A stretch of 64,000 nt of DNA from Bacteroides sp. CAG:545 (GCA_000432515.1 HF996029.1:40825-104824); one strand, 5' to 3'. Counted from the stretch's first letter, positions 46,709 to 56,703 are shown. Notes: generated from the sequence alone by a model not told the origin. A program made the numbers and translations.

Positions 46709-46772
46709 ATTACAAGAGTGCGGTCCTACGCCCCCTCTGATGACATTGACATTACAACATAAGACACTATAG

Positions 46773-47279
46773 ATGGACAGACAATATCCTAAGATATATA
46801 TGTACACTGACGGTGCTTCCAGCGGCAATCCAGGCCCCGGAGGCTACGGCGTGGTCCTGAAATGCGGGCCTCTCTACAAGGAACTGAGCGGCGGATTCAT
46901 ACGGACCACCAACAACCGCATGGAACTTCTCGCGGTCATCACCGGGCTCGAAGCCATAAAATGGAAAAATGCCGACATCGAAATCTGGAGCGACTCTTCC
47001 TATGTGGTCGATGCCATAAACCAGGGCTGGCTGAACAACTGGGTGCGCAAGGATTTCGCAAAAGTCAAGAATCCGGACCTGTGGAAGCGGTTCCTGAACA
47101 TCTACAGACAGCACCACGTGACATTTCATTGGCTTAAAGGGCACGCAGGCCATCCCGAGAACGAGAGATGCGATGAACTGGCTGTGAATGCCGGGGCAGG
47201 TGCAATCTCCCGCAATGAGACGCTGCCGGTGGATGAAGGCTATGAGGCTTCCGCAAATAATGAGGGAACACTGTTCTAA
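46773..47279 (+). CDS. rnhA: Ribonuclease HI
   Basis: A 168-residue RNase HI that removes RNA from RNA-DNA hybrids. The four acidic active-site residues are present: Asp13 in YTDGASSGNPG, Glu51 in NRMELLAVI, Asp74 in WSDSSYV and Asp134 in ERCDELA, with His124 in GHAGH. An extra C-terminal tail of about 15 residues is unremarkable. Confidence 0.96.
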   Translation: MDRQYPKIYMYTDGASSGNPGPGGYGVVLKCGPLYKELSGGFIRTTNNRMELLAVITGLEAIKWKNADIEIWSDSSYVVDAINQGWLNNWVRKDFAKVKNPDLWKRFLNIYRQHHVTFHWLKGHAGHPENERCDELAVNAGAGAISRNETLPVDEGYEASANNEGTLF

Positions 47280-47330
47280 AACAGAAAAATATTGCTAAAT
47301 TTGACTGAATATATACTTTTAAGGAAAAAT

Positions 47331-48419
47331 ATGATCAACAATAAATTGACCGTCGGAATCACACAGGGAGACGGTAACGGAATCGGATATGAAGTAATAA
47401 TCAAGGCATTGGCAGATGCCAGAATTCTGGACAGTTTCACGCCTGTCATATACGGTTCCTCCAAGATTTTCGGTTTCTACCGCAAGCTCATCCACAATCT
47501 GGAGCAGCTCGACACGTACGTAATCAATTCAGCATCAGAGGCCAAGCCCAAGAAGATCAACATTCTCAACTGTCTTCCGGACAATGTCTATGTGGAGCCG
47601 GGCCAGCCTTCTCCTGAATCGGCAAAATGCGCCATCACGGCTCTCGACAAGGCTGTAGAGGACCTCAAGAACGGAGATATCGACGTGCTTGTCACAGGAC
47701 CTATAAACAAGAGGGCGATGACCAATGCGGGCTTCGGCTTCACCGGCCACACCGAGTACCTCAAGCAGGCATTCGGAGTAAGCGACGTGGCTATGTTCAT
47801 GATCAGCAGCCAGTTGAAGATTGCTGTCGTTACAGGCCACATTCCTCTTAAGGATGTAGTGTCCAGCATCACCTCCGAGAAGATCCTCACCAAACTGAGG
47901 CTGATGAACGCTTCCCTGAAACGTGACTTCGGTGTCACGAAGCCGAAAATCGCCGTGCTCGGCCTGAATCCGCACTGTGGCGACGACGGACTGCTCGGAG
48001 ACGAGGAGCAGACAATCATTGCACCGGCCGTGAAAGCTGCCAATGACGAGGGCATCATGGCTTTCGGTCCTTACTCTCCGGACGGCTTCTTCGGACTTGC
48101 CAACTACAGCAAATTCGACGCTACATTGGCAATGTACCATGACCAGGGACTTGCTCCGTTCAAGGCTCTCGATTTCGAAGACGGCGTGAACTTCACTGCA
48201 GGACTTCCTGTCGTGCGTACGTCTCCTGACCACGGAACCGCATACGGAATGGCAGGACGCGACGAGGCAGACCCGATGTCCATGATGTCTTCCATCTACG
48301 CAGCCATCGACATCTACAAGCACAGAGTGGCATACGACCGTCTCGAAGCAGGAAAGATGCACGAGCGCACTGTAGATGAAGGCAGACCGGAACGTCCTGG
48401 CAGACAGCAGATTGAATAA
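47331..48419 (+). CDS. pdxA: 4-hydroxythreonine-4-phosphate dehydrogenase
   Basis: A 362-residue NAD-dependent dehydrogenase in the pyridoxal-phosphate pathway. ITQGDGNGIGYE opens the protein; TGPINKRAM, FTGHTEYL and MYHDQGLAPFK are the zinc and substrate motifs. The ATG at 47331 (after AAGGAAAAAT) is chosen over a TTG at 47292. It follows rnhA and precedes recG by 6 bp, so the three may share a transcript. Confidence 0.94.
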   Translation: MINNKLTVGITQGDGNGIGYEVIIKALADARILDSFTPVIYGSSKIFGFYRKLIHNLEQLDTYVINSASEAKPKKINILNCLPDNVYVEPGQPSPESAKCAITALDKAVEDLKNGDIDVLVTGPINKRAMTNAGFGFTGHTEYLKQAFGVSDVAMFMISSQLKIAVVTGHIPLKDVVSSITSEKILTKLRLMNASLKRDFGVTKPKIAVLGLNPHCGDDGLLGDEEQTIIAPAVKAANDEGIMAFGPYSPDGFFGLANYSKFDATLAMYHDQGLAPFKALDFEDGVNFTAGLPVVRTSPDHGTAYGMAGRDEADPMSMMSSIYAAIDIYKHRVAYDRLEAGKMHERTVDEGRPERPGRQQIE

Positions 48420-48425
48420 TATACA

Positions 48426-50564
48426 ATGCAGAAAGACCGCAAACTTGAAATCCAGTTTCTGAAAGGAGTCGGGCCGAAACGTGCTCAACTTCTGGAATCC
48501 GAATTGGGTGCAGGTACGGTCAGCGAACTCATAAGAGTATATCCGTACAAATACGTTGACAGAAGCGTGATTGTTCCCATCGCGGGCGTGCCGGTTACCA
48601 GCGCGTCGGTTCAGGTGATGGGCAAGGTGGTTTCGTGCACTCTGCTGGACAAAAGCGGAAAGGCTGTGGACATCGATTCACCCAAGCCCGGTTCCATCAG
48701 CCGCTTATGCGTGACGGTCGCAGACGATAGCGGACAGATGGAAATGGTGTTCTTCAAGGGCATCAAATATATGATTTCCAAGCTCCAGACAGGAAGGAGG
48801 TTCATTTTCTTCGGCAAGCCGACATTGTTCAACGGGCGGGTGAATATGGTCCATCCTGAAATCGACGATCCTGGAAGCGGATGCCAGTCCGGGACAATGA
48901 CGGGAGTCTATCCTTCTACCGAGAAGCTGAAGAATGCAGGAATTACCGGAAAGGTGATGAACAGGATCATGGCTGAGGCCCTCAATGTCGCGGTAAACGA
49001 AGTCACTGAGACATTGCCCGAATATGTCATCAAGGAAAAGGGCCTTGTGTCATTGACCTTTGCATTGAACAATATCCATTTCCCGAAGGATGTCTATGCG
49101 CTGAAGAAGGCCGAGTACAGGCTCAAGTTCGAGGAACTGTTCTATCTCCAGCTTTCTCTGCTGAAACAGAAATATATACGGAGCAGGAACGAACACGGTA
49201 TCCTGATGCCGAAAGTCGGGGATGCGTTCAATGTCTGTTACAACGGATTGCCTTACAGCCTCACTGGGGCGCAGAAGCGTGTCATCAAGGAGATACGTTC
49301 AGACATGATGAGCGGCAAGCAGATGAACAGGCTGCTTCAGGGAGATGTGGGCTCCGGAAAAACGATGGTAGCGGTGCTTTCTGCCCTGCTCGCATACGGG
49401 AACGGATATCAGACTTGCCTGATGGCTCCTACGGAAGTACTTGCAAGACAGCATTATACAAACATTGTCAAGTATCTGAAGGACACCGGAGTAAATGTCT
49501 CTATTCTTACAGGAACGACTAAGACAGCAGAAAGGCGGCAGGTTCTCGCGGACCTCGCTGAGGGGAAAACAGGCATCATTGTCGGCACTCATGCGCTGAT
49601 TGAGGACAATGTGGTGTTCAGCAGACTGGGCCTTGCCATCATTGACGAGCAGCACAGATTCGGCGTGGAGCAGCGTTCCCGGCTATGGCGCAAATGCCCT
49701 GACGGTGTCCCTCCGCATATTCTCGTGATGACCGCGACTCCGATTCCGAGGACATTGGCAATGACGCTGTACGGTGATCTGGACGTCTCTGTAATCGACG
49801 AGATGCCTCCGGGAAGGAAGCCGGTGCAGACCATCCAGATTACGGAAAGGAAAAGGCTTCACCTTTACCAGTTCATCCGCGACCAGATAGCGGCAGGAAG
49901 GCAGGCTTTCATCGTCTATCCTATGATATTCATAAATGACAAGGTGGATTACAAGAATCTGGAAAGCGGATACGAGGAGGTCGTGGAGGCCTTTCCTTTC
50001 CCGCCTTACAAGGTAGCGATAGTCCACGGGCAGCAGAGCGACGAAGACAAGTCGTTCAACATGAATGCTTTCGTGGCAGGAAGGGCGAACATATTGGTTT
50101 CCACTACTGTGATTGAGGTGGGTGTGGACGTGCCGAATGCCACGGTGATGGTAATCGAGAGTCCTGAACGTTTCGGCTTGAGCCAGCTTCACCAGCTGAG
50201 GGGAAGGGTCGGCCGTGGCGGCGGGGAATCCTACTGCATCCTCGTGCGTCCGGACAAGCTCAGTGATGAGTCGAAAAAGCGGATCGACCTGCTCTGCCAG
50301 ACGGAGGACGGGTTCGTTCTCGCAGAGGAGGATATGAAAATGCGCGGGCCTGGAGACCTGGAAGGGACTCAGCAGAGCGGACTGCCGATTGAACTGTCCA
50401 TCGCATCATTGGCCAAGGACGGAGGCATCCTTTCTGAGGCAAGGGACTATGCCGCACGTGTTCTGGAGCAGGACCCTGACTTGTCCCAGCCGAGGAACTA
50501 CCTGCTGACTCAGGAGCTCAGAAAAGACAAATACTTCCACAAGGACTACAGCAAAATAAGTTGA
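48426..50564 (+). CDS. recG: ATP-dependent DNA helicase RecG
   Basis: A 712-residue helicase that remodels stalled forks and Holliday junctions. An N-terminal wedge/OB domain comes first, then helicase motif I GDVGSGKT (306-313), the DEQHRFG box (about 407-413) and motif VI QLRGRVGRGG. Length is normal for Bacteroidetes. It lies 6 bp after pdxA and 13 bp before an S9 peptidase gene. Confidence 0.96.
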   Translation: MQKDRKLEIQFLKGVGPKRAQLLESELGAGTVSELIRVYPYKYVDRSVIVPIAGVPVTSASVQVMGKVVSCTLLDKSGKAVDIDSPKPGSISRLCVTVADDSGQMEMVFFKGIKYMISKLQTGRRFIFFGKPTLFNGRVNMVHPEIDDPGSGCQSGTMTGVYPSTEKLKNAGITGKVMNRIMAEALNVAVNEVTETLPEYVIKEKGLVSLTFALNNIHFPKDVYALKKAEYRLKFEELFYLQLSLLKQKYIRSRNEHGILMPKVGDAFNVCYNGLPYSLTGAQKRVIKEIRSDMMSGKQMNRLLQGDVGSGKTMVAVLSALLAYGNGYQTCLMAPTEVLARQHYTNIVKYLKDTGVNVSILTGTTKTAERRQVLADLAEGKTGIIVGTHALIEDNVVFSRLGLAIIDEQHRFGVEQRSRLWRKCPDGVPPHILVMTATPIPRTLAMTLYGDLDVSVIDEMPPGRKPVQTIQITERKRLHLYQFIRDQIAAGRQAFIVYPMIFINDKVDYKNLESGYEEVVEAFPFPPYKVAIVHGQQSDEDKSFNMNAFVAGRANILVSTTVIEVGVDVPNATVMVIESPERFGLSQLHQLRGRVGRGGGESYCILVRPDKLSDESKKRIDLLCQTEDGFVLAEEDMKMRGPGDLEGTQQSGLPIELSIASLAKDGGILSEARDYAARVLEQDPDLSQPRNYLLTQELRKDKYFHKDYSKIS

Positions 50565-50577
50565 AAAATCTAAACAG

Positions 50578-52791
50578 ATGAAAGGAACAATAAAATTTGG
50601 CGGCCTGGCCGCATTGACAATCAGCGCTTTACTGACAATGAACTGTACAAGTGACAAAACATCGGAAGGCTATATCGGGCCATCCCAAATCGAAATCAAA
50701 GACGGGAAAATGACTCCCGAGGCTCTTCTCGCTTTCGGAAGGCTGTCTGACCCGCAGCTCTCCCCTGACGGGAAAACCATTCTCTACGGTGTAAGCTACA
50801 CATCCATTGCGGATAACCGCAGCTGCAGGAATCTTTTTCTTGTCAATGCTGACGGCACGTCGCCCCGACAGCTTACCCGAGACGGGAAAAGCATAAGCTG
50901 TGCAAGATGGTGCAATGACGGCAAGTCCGTCGCATATGTCCAGGGCGGGCAGATCTGGAAAGCTGATGTCCGCGGGCTCTCCGGAGAAAAGCCTTCACTT
51001 GTGAGGAGACAGCAGATCAGCGACGTAAAGGAAGGCGTCGGTGAGTTCAAGTTCTCCCCAGACGAAAGCAAAGTGCTGTATGTCAGTTATGTACACAGCG
51101 ACGTAAAGACTCCGAAAGATTCAGACCCAGCTCTGGACAAGGCTTCCGCTTATGTTGCCGAAGACCTGATGTACCGCCACTGGGACCACTGGGTTACTGA
51201 ACTGCCTCACACTTTCATTGCTGATTTCAGCAAAGGAATCACCAAGGAGAACAGCACAGATATCTTGGCGGGTGAAAGCAAATTGTACGAACTGCCTACG
51301 GAGCCGTTCAGCGGTCTGGAGCAGCTGGACTGGTCACCTGACGGAAAGCACATTGCCTATTCATGCAAGAAGAAAACGGGAAAGGAATATGCATTCAGCA
51401 CGAATACCGAGATTTACATCTACAATACCGGAACAGGTGAATGCCAGGTGATTCCGATGGGCGGCGGATATGATACCAATCCGCTCTGGAGTCCTGACGG
51501 AAAGTCCATCGTATGGCTGAGCATGGCCCGCGACGGATATGAGGCTGACAAGGTAAGGCTTATGGCTGCTGATTTCACTGATGGTTCTGTCAGCAATATC
51601 CGTGACCTGACTGCTGATTTCAAATACAATGCGGCCGGTCCTCTCTGGGATGAGGATTCCCGCAGCATCTATTTCAATGCTCTTGCAGAAGGTGTCCAGG
51701 GCGTCTTCAAGGCTGACATTGACGGAATTATCAGCAGAATCACGGCCCCTGACGTGTGGTGCGACTACGATTCGCCGTTCGCTGTCCTGAAGGATGGTGA
51801 CAATACTACGCTGCTTGCAAGCTGGTGCAGCATGGACTTCCCTACCGAGCTTGTCAGCATTGACGGAAAATCCGGCGAAAGCCGTCAGATAACTGACGAG
51901 AACGGTCACATCCTGTCGCAGCTTGCACCTGATACGATGGAGGCGAGAATGGTGAAGACTGTGGACGGAAAGGATATGCTGACTTGGGTAATGTACCCTC
52001 CTCAGTTCGACTCGACCAAGGTTTATCCTTCGATTCTGATTTGTCTCGGCGGTCCTCAGGGCACATTGAGCCAGTCATGGTCCTACAGATGGAACTACCG
52101 TCTTATGGCTGCGCAGGGTTATGTGGTGGTCATGCCTAACAGGCGTGGCACTACGGCTTTCGGTCAGGACTGGTGCGAACAGATTTCGGGTGACTATTCC
52201 GGTCTGAATATCCAGGACTACCTTGCTGCCGCGAGAGAACTTAAGGCTGAGCCTTATATCGGCAAGATGGCTGCCTGCGGCGCATCCTATGGCGGATATT
52301 CTGTATATTACCTTGCTGGAGTTCACGAGAATACGTTCAACTGCTTTATCGCCCATGCCGGCATTTTCGATGAAAAATATATGTATGGCGAGACTGAGGA
52401 GATGTGGTTCTGCAACTGGGACAACGGCGGTCTTGAGGAATACTCCTATACGCCGGGCCAGATGGGCCCTGCCGGTGACGGAAAGACTTTCGGCGGCATG
52501 AAGCAGGGCGGTTCTCCGTGGAGTGACAATGCCAAGGCCAAAAGGCACTATGCCCACAGTCCTTCCGAGAATGTAACCAAATGGAACACTCCTATTCTGT
52601 GCATCCACGGCGGCATGGATTTCCGTATTCCGTACGATCAGGGTATGGCGGCGTTCAACTGCGCTCAGATGATGGGTGTTCCGTCCAAGCTGATCATGTT
52701 CCCGGAGGAATGCCACTGGATTCTCCAGCCGCAGAACGCCCTGTTCTGGCATCGCGAGTACTTCGACTGGCTTGACCGCTGGTGTAAATAA
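50578..52791 (+). CDS. S9 family peptidase (prolyl oligopeptidase type), probable lipoprotein
   Basis: A 737-residue exported serine peptidase. The signal region ends in LLTMNC (Cys23), which may be lipidated although Asn before Cys is unusual. The first half is a beta-propeller with TolB-like WSPDGK repeats. The catalytic domain holds Ser570 in GASYGGYS, Asp681 in GGMDFRIP and His713 in EECHWI. The layout is that of S9C enzymes such as DPP5 or acylaminoacyl peptidase. It is followed by the GC-rich structured element B and a terminator. Confidence 0.9.
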   Translation: MKGTIKFGGLAALTISALLTMNCTSDKTSEGYIGPSQIEIKDGKMTPEALLAFGRLSDPQLSPDGKTILYGVSYTSIADNRSCRNLFLVNADGTSPRQLTRDGKSISCARWCNDGKSVAYVQGGQIWKADVRGLSGEKPSLVRRQQISDVKEGVGEFKFSPDESKVLYVSYVHSDVKTPKDSDPALDKASAYVAEDLMYRHWDHWVTELPHTFIADFSKGITKENSTDILAGESKLYELPTEPFSGLEQLDWSPDGKHIAYSCKKKTGKEYAFSTNTEIYIYNTGTGECQVIPMGGGYDTNPLWSPDGKSIVWLSMARDGYEADKVRLMAADFTDGSVSNIRDLTADFKYNAAGPLWDEDSRSIYFNALAEGVQGVFKADIDGIISRITAPDVWCDYDSPFAVLKDGDNTTLLASWCSMDFPTELVSIDGKSGESRQITDENGHILSQLAPDTMEARMVKTVDGKDMLTWVMYPPQFDSTKVYPSILICLGGPQGTLSQSWSYRWNYRLMAAQGYVVVMPNRRGTTAFGQDWCEQISGDYSGLNIQDYLAAARELKAEPYIGKMAACGASYGGYSVYYLAGVHENTFNCFIAHAGIFDEKYMYGETEEMWFCNWDNGGLEEYSYTPGQMGPAGDGKTFGGMKQGGSPWSDNAKAKRHYAHSPSENVTKWNTPILCIHGGMDFRIPYDQGMAAFNCAQMMGVPSKLIMFPEECHWILQPQNALFWHREYFDWLDRWCK

Positions 52792-52805
52792 AGGTTATAT
52801 AACAG

Positions 52806-52958
52806 GGCTGTGATGGCCGCCGAGATGACTCCGCTCACTTTCGTTCGCTTCGGACCCTCCCAACGTTTCCTGCGTGGTCTTCGACCACTTGTCTCCGTCG
52901 GGCCCCTCCCGCTTCCCGAGAGCGCGGGAGCTCACGCCTCTCGGCGACCATCACAGCC
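52806..52958 (-). ncRNA. Candidate structured RNA element, copy B
   Basis: A GC-rich 153-bp element bounded by a 20-bp helix (52806-52825 with 52939-52958); its one imperfect pair is G-U on the minus strand. Inner helices are CTCCCGC/GCGGGAG (52906-52912, 52924-52930; loop TTCCCGAGAGC) and GTGGTC/GACCAC (52874-52879, 52883-52888). Homologous to copy A by loop sequence. It lies between the S9 gene and its terminator, so on the plus strand it would be part of that 3' end. Sense strand is inferred; no promoter seen. Confidence 0.5.
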
Positions 52959-52975
52959 AGCACATCAAAATTTTA

Positions 52976-53010
52976 AAAAGACCGGCCAGGATTTCTGGTC
53001 GGTCTTTTTC
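52976..53010. terminator. Bidirectional terminator between the S9 gene and aguB
   Basis: AAAAAGACCGgCCA/TGGtCGGTCTTTTT stem with a 7-base loop, serving the converging genes on both strands. Confidence 0.85.
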
Positions 53011-53020
53011 GTAGATGTCA

Positions 53021-53908
53021 TTATTTTCCGTAGCGCTTGAGGATTGGTTCGTAGGCATCGATGCGACGGTCGCGGAGGAACGGCCAGCCCCGGCGCACAT
53101 ACTCAGTGCGGTCAAGGTCAATATTGATGACTTTGTTTTCCTCGTGCTCAGTATCAAACTGTGCAAGGATTTCGCCCTGCGGACCTGTGGCGAAGGAATA
53201 TCCCCAGAAATCCAGGCCAATGGTATTGCCAGACGGGTCATCTTCGTGGCCTACACGGTTCACCGTAATCACCGGAAGTCCATTGGCCACTGCATGTCCG
53301 CGCTGGACGAGCTGCCAAGCCTGACGCTGCATCTCCTGTTCTTCCTTGCAGTCTGTGCCGACGCCTCCGATGGCTGTAGGATAGATAAGAAGGTCAGCTC
53401 CGTTCAATGCCATGAGACGGGCTGCTTCCGGATACCACTGGTCCCAGCATACGAGAACGCCGAGGTCACCGACAGATGTATGGATCGGCTTGAAGCCCAT
53501 GTCACCAGGAGTGAAATAGAATTTCTCATAGAAACAAGGATCGTCAGGAATATGCATCTTGCGATACTTTCCTGCGATAGTGCCGTCCTTTTCCATCACC
53601 ACTGCGGTATTGTGATAAATACCCGGAGCACGACGTTCGAACAGAGAGAGCACCAGTACGATTCCCAGTTCCTTGGCGAGGGCACCGAACTTCTCTGTAG
53701 ATGGTCCAGGTATCGGTTCAGCAAGGTCGCACAATGCTGCCTCTTCCGTCTGGCAGAAATAAACGCTGTTATGAAGTTCCTGAAGCACCACCAGCTGCGC
53801 TCCTTTGGCCGCACAGTCACGGATATTCGCTTCCAGCTTCGCGATATTGGCAGCAATGTCCTTTCCGCAAGACTGCTGCACCATTCCCACTTTAAGAATT
53901 CTTGACAT
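53021..53908 (-). CDS. aguB: N-carbamoylputrescine amidase
   Basis: A 295-residue nitrilase-family enzyme that turns N-carbamoylputrescine into putrescine. The Glu-Lys-Cys triad is Glu44 (LQELHNS), Lys117 (YRKMHIPD) and Cys154 (VCWDQWYPE). Its partner agmatine deiminase is immediately upstream (40 bp), which fixes the substrate. Together they give the plant-type route from agmatine to putrescine. Confidence 0.95.
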   Translation of the reverse strand: MSRILKVGMVQQSCGKDIAANIAKLEANIRDCAAKGAQLVVLQELHNSVYFCQTEEAALCDLAEPIPGPSTEKFGALAKELGIVLVLSLFERRAPGIYHNTAVVMEKDGTIAGKYRKMHIPDDPCFYEKFYFTPGDMGFKPIHTSVGDLGVLVCWDQWYPEAARLMALNGADLLIYPTAIGGVGTDCKEEQEMQRQAWQLVQRGHAVANGLPVITVNRVGHEDDPSGNTIGLDFWGYSFATGPQGEILAQFDTEHEENKVINIDLDRTEYVRRGWPFLRDRRIDAYEPILKRYGK

Positions 53909-53948
53909 ATCTGTATTTTTTAAATTTCCATTAACCTTCCTAAACAGC

Positions 53949-54992
53949 CTATTGAGCCAACCAGCCTTCAGGGAACTGCATTGTCACGCAATGAAGTCCG
54001 CCGTGTCCTGAAAGCAACGGCCTGCAATCTATGACTTTCACCGTTCTGTCGGGGAACACTTCCTGAAGTCTCTTCCTGGCGATCTCATCCTTAGGGGAGT
54101 CAGCGCCAGGAACGAGTACTGCCCCATTGATAATCAGGAAATTGGCATAAGACCCTGGCAGCCTGTAACCGTCCAGATATAGAGCATCAGGCAGCGGAAG
54201 CGGCACCAACTTATAAGGCTTCCCGTCCAAAGTCCTCAACGTCTTCAGCTGCTCTTCCATCGCATGCAATTCCTCATAATTCTCATCCGATTCATCCTCG
54301 CACTGCGTATAGGCAATCGTATCCGGGGAACAGAATCTGGCCATGATATCCACATGACTGTCAGTATCATCGCCTGCGATACCGCCATGTTCCAGCCATA
54401 TCACCCGCTCAAGACCGAATGCATGCTTCAGTTCGCCTTCGATCTCCTCCTGTTCAAGATACTCGTTCCTGTTGAGCGAGCACAGGCATTCCTTCGTGGT
54501 AAGAAGAGTTCCCTGCCCGTCAGAGTCAATGCTTCCCCCTTCCAACACGAACGGTCTCATATCCACGCAGGCCACATCCTGAGCGAAAACATTCTCGAAG
54601 AATATCGTCTTGGTTATCTGATTGTCCTTGTCTGAAGCGAACTTCAATCCCCAGCCGTTGAACACGAAATCATAGAGATATTTCTCACCATTGTCCCCAT
54701 AGACCGAAATTCCGCCGTGGTCACGCGCCCAGGTGTCATTGATTTCGCACTGCGCGAAATGGATCCTGTCAATGTCAATGTCCAAATGCAAGGCATCAGA
54801 CAGCTCCGCCAGTCTCGCGGCAGTCTCCTCCACCGATGTCGTAACTATCAGAAGTTCTTCAGTCTCAAGCACGGCCGAAGCTATCTTCGCATAACATTCC
54901 TGAACCTTGTCCAGTTCATACCACGGAGTAGTATCATCCGGCCAAGTCAGCTGGACTCCACTCTGTTTCTCCCATTCTGCAGGTAATCTCAT
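53949..54992 (-). CDS. aguA: Agmatine deiminase
   Basis: A 347-residue member of the guanidino-group-modifying fold. The start MRLPAEWEKQ...LTWP is typical, DTDSHVDIMARF carries catalytic Asp/His, and Cys335 in GHGGLHCVT is the nucleophile. It hydrolyses agmatine to N-carbamoylputrescine and ammonia. First gene of the aguA-aguB pair; a -7-like TAATTTTG is at 55014-55021 without a well-placed -33 box. Confidence 0.95.
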   Translation of the reverse strand: MRLPAEWEKQSGVQLTWPDDTTPWYELDKVQECYAKIASAVLETEELLIVTTSVEETAARLAELSDALHLDIDIDRIHFAQCEINDTWARDHGGISVYGDNGEKYLYDFVFNGWGLKFASDKDNQITKTIFFENVFAQDVACVDMRPFVLEGGSIDSDGQGTLLTTKECLCSLNRNEYLEQEEIEGELKHAFGLERVIWLEHGGIAGDDTDSHVDIMARFCSPDTIAYTQCEDESDENYEELHAMEEQLKTLRTLDGKPYKLVPLPLPDALYLDGYRLPGSYANFLIINGAVLVPGADSPKDEIARKRLQEVFPDRTVKVIDCRPLLSGHGGLHCVTMQFPEGWLAQ

Positions 54993-55059
54993 AATCTATA
55001 ATTCCAAAACACGCAAAATTACTCAAATCGCAGCACAAAAAAAACTACGATAAGAAAAC

Positions 55060-55371
55060 ATGCGTCTTTTTCTCTGCATTATTGAACTTACAAGTTTAGT
55101 AGCAACAGCACACCAGCTTGCAAATAGTATCCCAGAACACGTTAAAGACCTCATTATCAGCATAGACGCATCAGAATACACCAAAGAATCACTGCAACTT
55201 GCAACCAAGCTTGCAACCAAGTCCCGTCAATACTTTGACAAGGTGTCTTTAAAGCCAGCCATACAATCAGGGTTGGTACAAATGAAGTATGAGGCACCAA
55301 ATCATCCTAACCAGAAATACAGTTTGACAGATCTTGGCAAAGCTGTGCAGAATGTTATAAAGAGTGAATAA
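55060..55371 (+). pseudogene. Probable remnant of a winged-helix C-terminal domain
   Basis: A 103-residue frame. Its C-terminal part (GLVQMKYEAPNHPNQKYSLT) closely resembles the winged-helix end found in Fic-family or AAA-4/AlbA-type DNA-binding proteins, which are three to five times longer. The N-terminal 25 residues match nothing I know. The stretch is AT-richer than its neighbours and lies alone between two minus-strand transcripts. Most likely a decayed acquired gene, though a short standalone regulator is possible. Confidence 0.5.
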
Positions 55372-55428
55372 TGGAATAAAATCGGCAACAAAGTGCAATT
55401 ATTGCCAATTTTATATTTATCACGTTAA

Positions 55429-55466
55429 CAAAAGTCCGTTCATCGTGGGAAGAACGGACTTTTGTT
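55429..55466. terminator. Bidirectional terminator
   Basis: Perfect AAAAGTCCGTTC/GAACGGACTTTT stem with U-runs on both strands; mainly the terminator of the OmpA-family gene. Confidence 0.85.
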
Positions 55467-55490
55467 ATGCAGACAGGATGATGTCCTGAA

Positions 55491-56648
55491 TTATTCGATG
55501 GTAACGACTCTGTTGAGGACTGCTGAAGAGAACCTGTTGTTGGTAGCGCCTTCGGCTTTTACTACGAGGTGATCCTCAGAGATACCGTATTTCTCGACGA
55601 GTGCTTTCTTGACATTGTTTACACGCTGCTCTGAAAGATACTGGTTACGGGATGCAGAACCTGTGCCCTTGTCAGCTGAACCTGTAAGCACAAATACCTT
55701 GTCAGGAGCCTGCTCGAGAATGTTCTTCACATAGAAATCGAGGTGAGCCTCTTCGCGCTCTGAGAGCTTGGTGCTGCCGATTTCGAAGTAAAGTGTAGCC
55801 GGAGAAACGAGGTCACCTGCCTTGGTTACTGTAACAGTATCAGGTGTTGCGTTCTTGAGGTCTTCAATCTGCTGCTTGAGGTCTTTGTTCTCTTTCTCGA
55901 GAGCATTCACACGGTCCTGAAGATCATTGTACTGCGCCTCTGTGAAAGGAACAGGAATGACGGCAGGAACAACAGATGTATGACGTTTGAAGTTCGTCTT
56001 GCCGAGATTTACTGCCACGCCGAATTTGGCAGAGGGAAGGAATCCGAGTTGAGTACTAGGCCTTGGTGCCACGTGAGGGAAATCTGCCTTGGTAGAAAGT
56101 ACAGAAAGATCGAGATAGAGGTTCACGCGGTTGCAGAGACGGAAGTTGTTCAACAGACCTACTCCCACACCGAACTCATTGTTGCTCTGCGCGCGCATAT
56201 AAGCAAATGAAGGGTAAGCTATTACATTCCAAGTTCTGGTCTCCTTATAGCCGCTGAACGCATTGGAAAGATTCCAGAGGAAATCCACATGAACCGTGTT
56301 GCAGTTGAATGCGCCTTCGCATGCGGTGAAGCCGTCCTGTGCCACAACCTTGTTCTTGAGACCCTGCCAGCCGCCTCTTACACCGACTGAAGGAGTAATC
56401 CATTTGCCAACATAGATGTCGGTAGCGATTCCGGCCTTGCCGTCAACACCCTTGCCCAACCAGGAGTTCACACCGGCGCCAACACCGATGAACCAGTTGT
56501 CACCGAAACGATTGGTTTCATATGAACCACGTACAATCTTGCCATTCTCATCGCGATTGCCATTTTCCTGTGCATTCGCAGCAGGAACGGCTACCAGCAC
56601 GCTTGCCATAACAGCAAGTGCACTGATGACGAATTTAGAAGTTTTCAT
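55491..56648 (-). CDS. OmpA-family outer-membrane protein
   Basis: A 385-residue protein. The start at 56648 gives the signal peptide MKTSKFVISALAVMASVLVA...ANAQ; upstream in-frame ATGs would extend it for no reason. An eight-stranded-type barrel (about 25-245) is followed by a coiled coil (EAQYNDLQDRVNALEKENKD) and a C-terminal OmpA domain. That domain (ALYFEIGSTKLSEREEAHL, ending in NNRFSSAVLNRVVTIE) binds peptidoglycan. Likely abundant, given its full-consensus promoter. It links the outer membrane to the cell wall. Confidence 0.93.
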   Translation of the reverse strand: MKTSKFVISALAVMASVLVAVPAANAQENGNRDENGKIVRGSYETNRFGDNWFIGVGAGVNSWLGKGVDGKAGIATDIYVGKWITPSVGVRGGWQGLKNKVVAQDGFTACEGAFNCNTVHVDFLWNLSNAFSGYKETRTWNVIAYPSFAYMRAQSNNEFGVGVGLLNNFRLCNRVNLYLDLSVLSTKADFPHVAPRPSTQLGFLPSAKFGVAVNLGKTNFKRHTSVVPAVIPVPFTEAQYNDLQDRVNALEKENKDLKQQIEDLKNATPDTVTVTKAGDLVSPATLYFEIGSTKLSEREEAHLDFYVKNILEQAPDKVFVLTGSADKGTGSASRNQYLSEQRVNNVKKALVEKYGISEDHLVVKAEGATNNRFSSAVLNRVVTIE

Positions 56649-56703
56649 TATCATATCTATTAAAGTTTTATATTTACCATCACCATAGGGCATCAGAGAG
56701 CAT

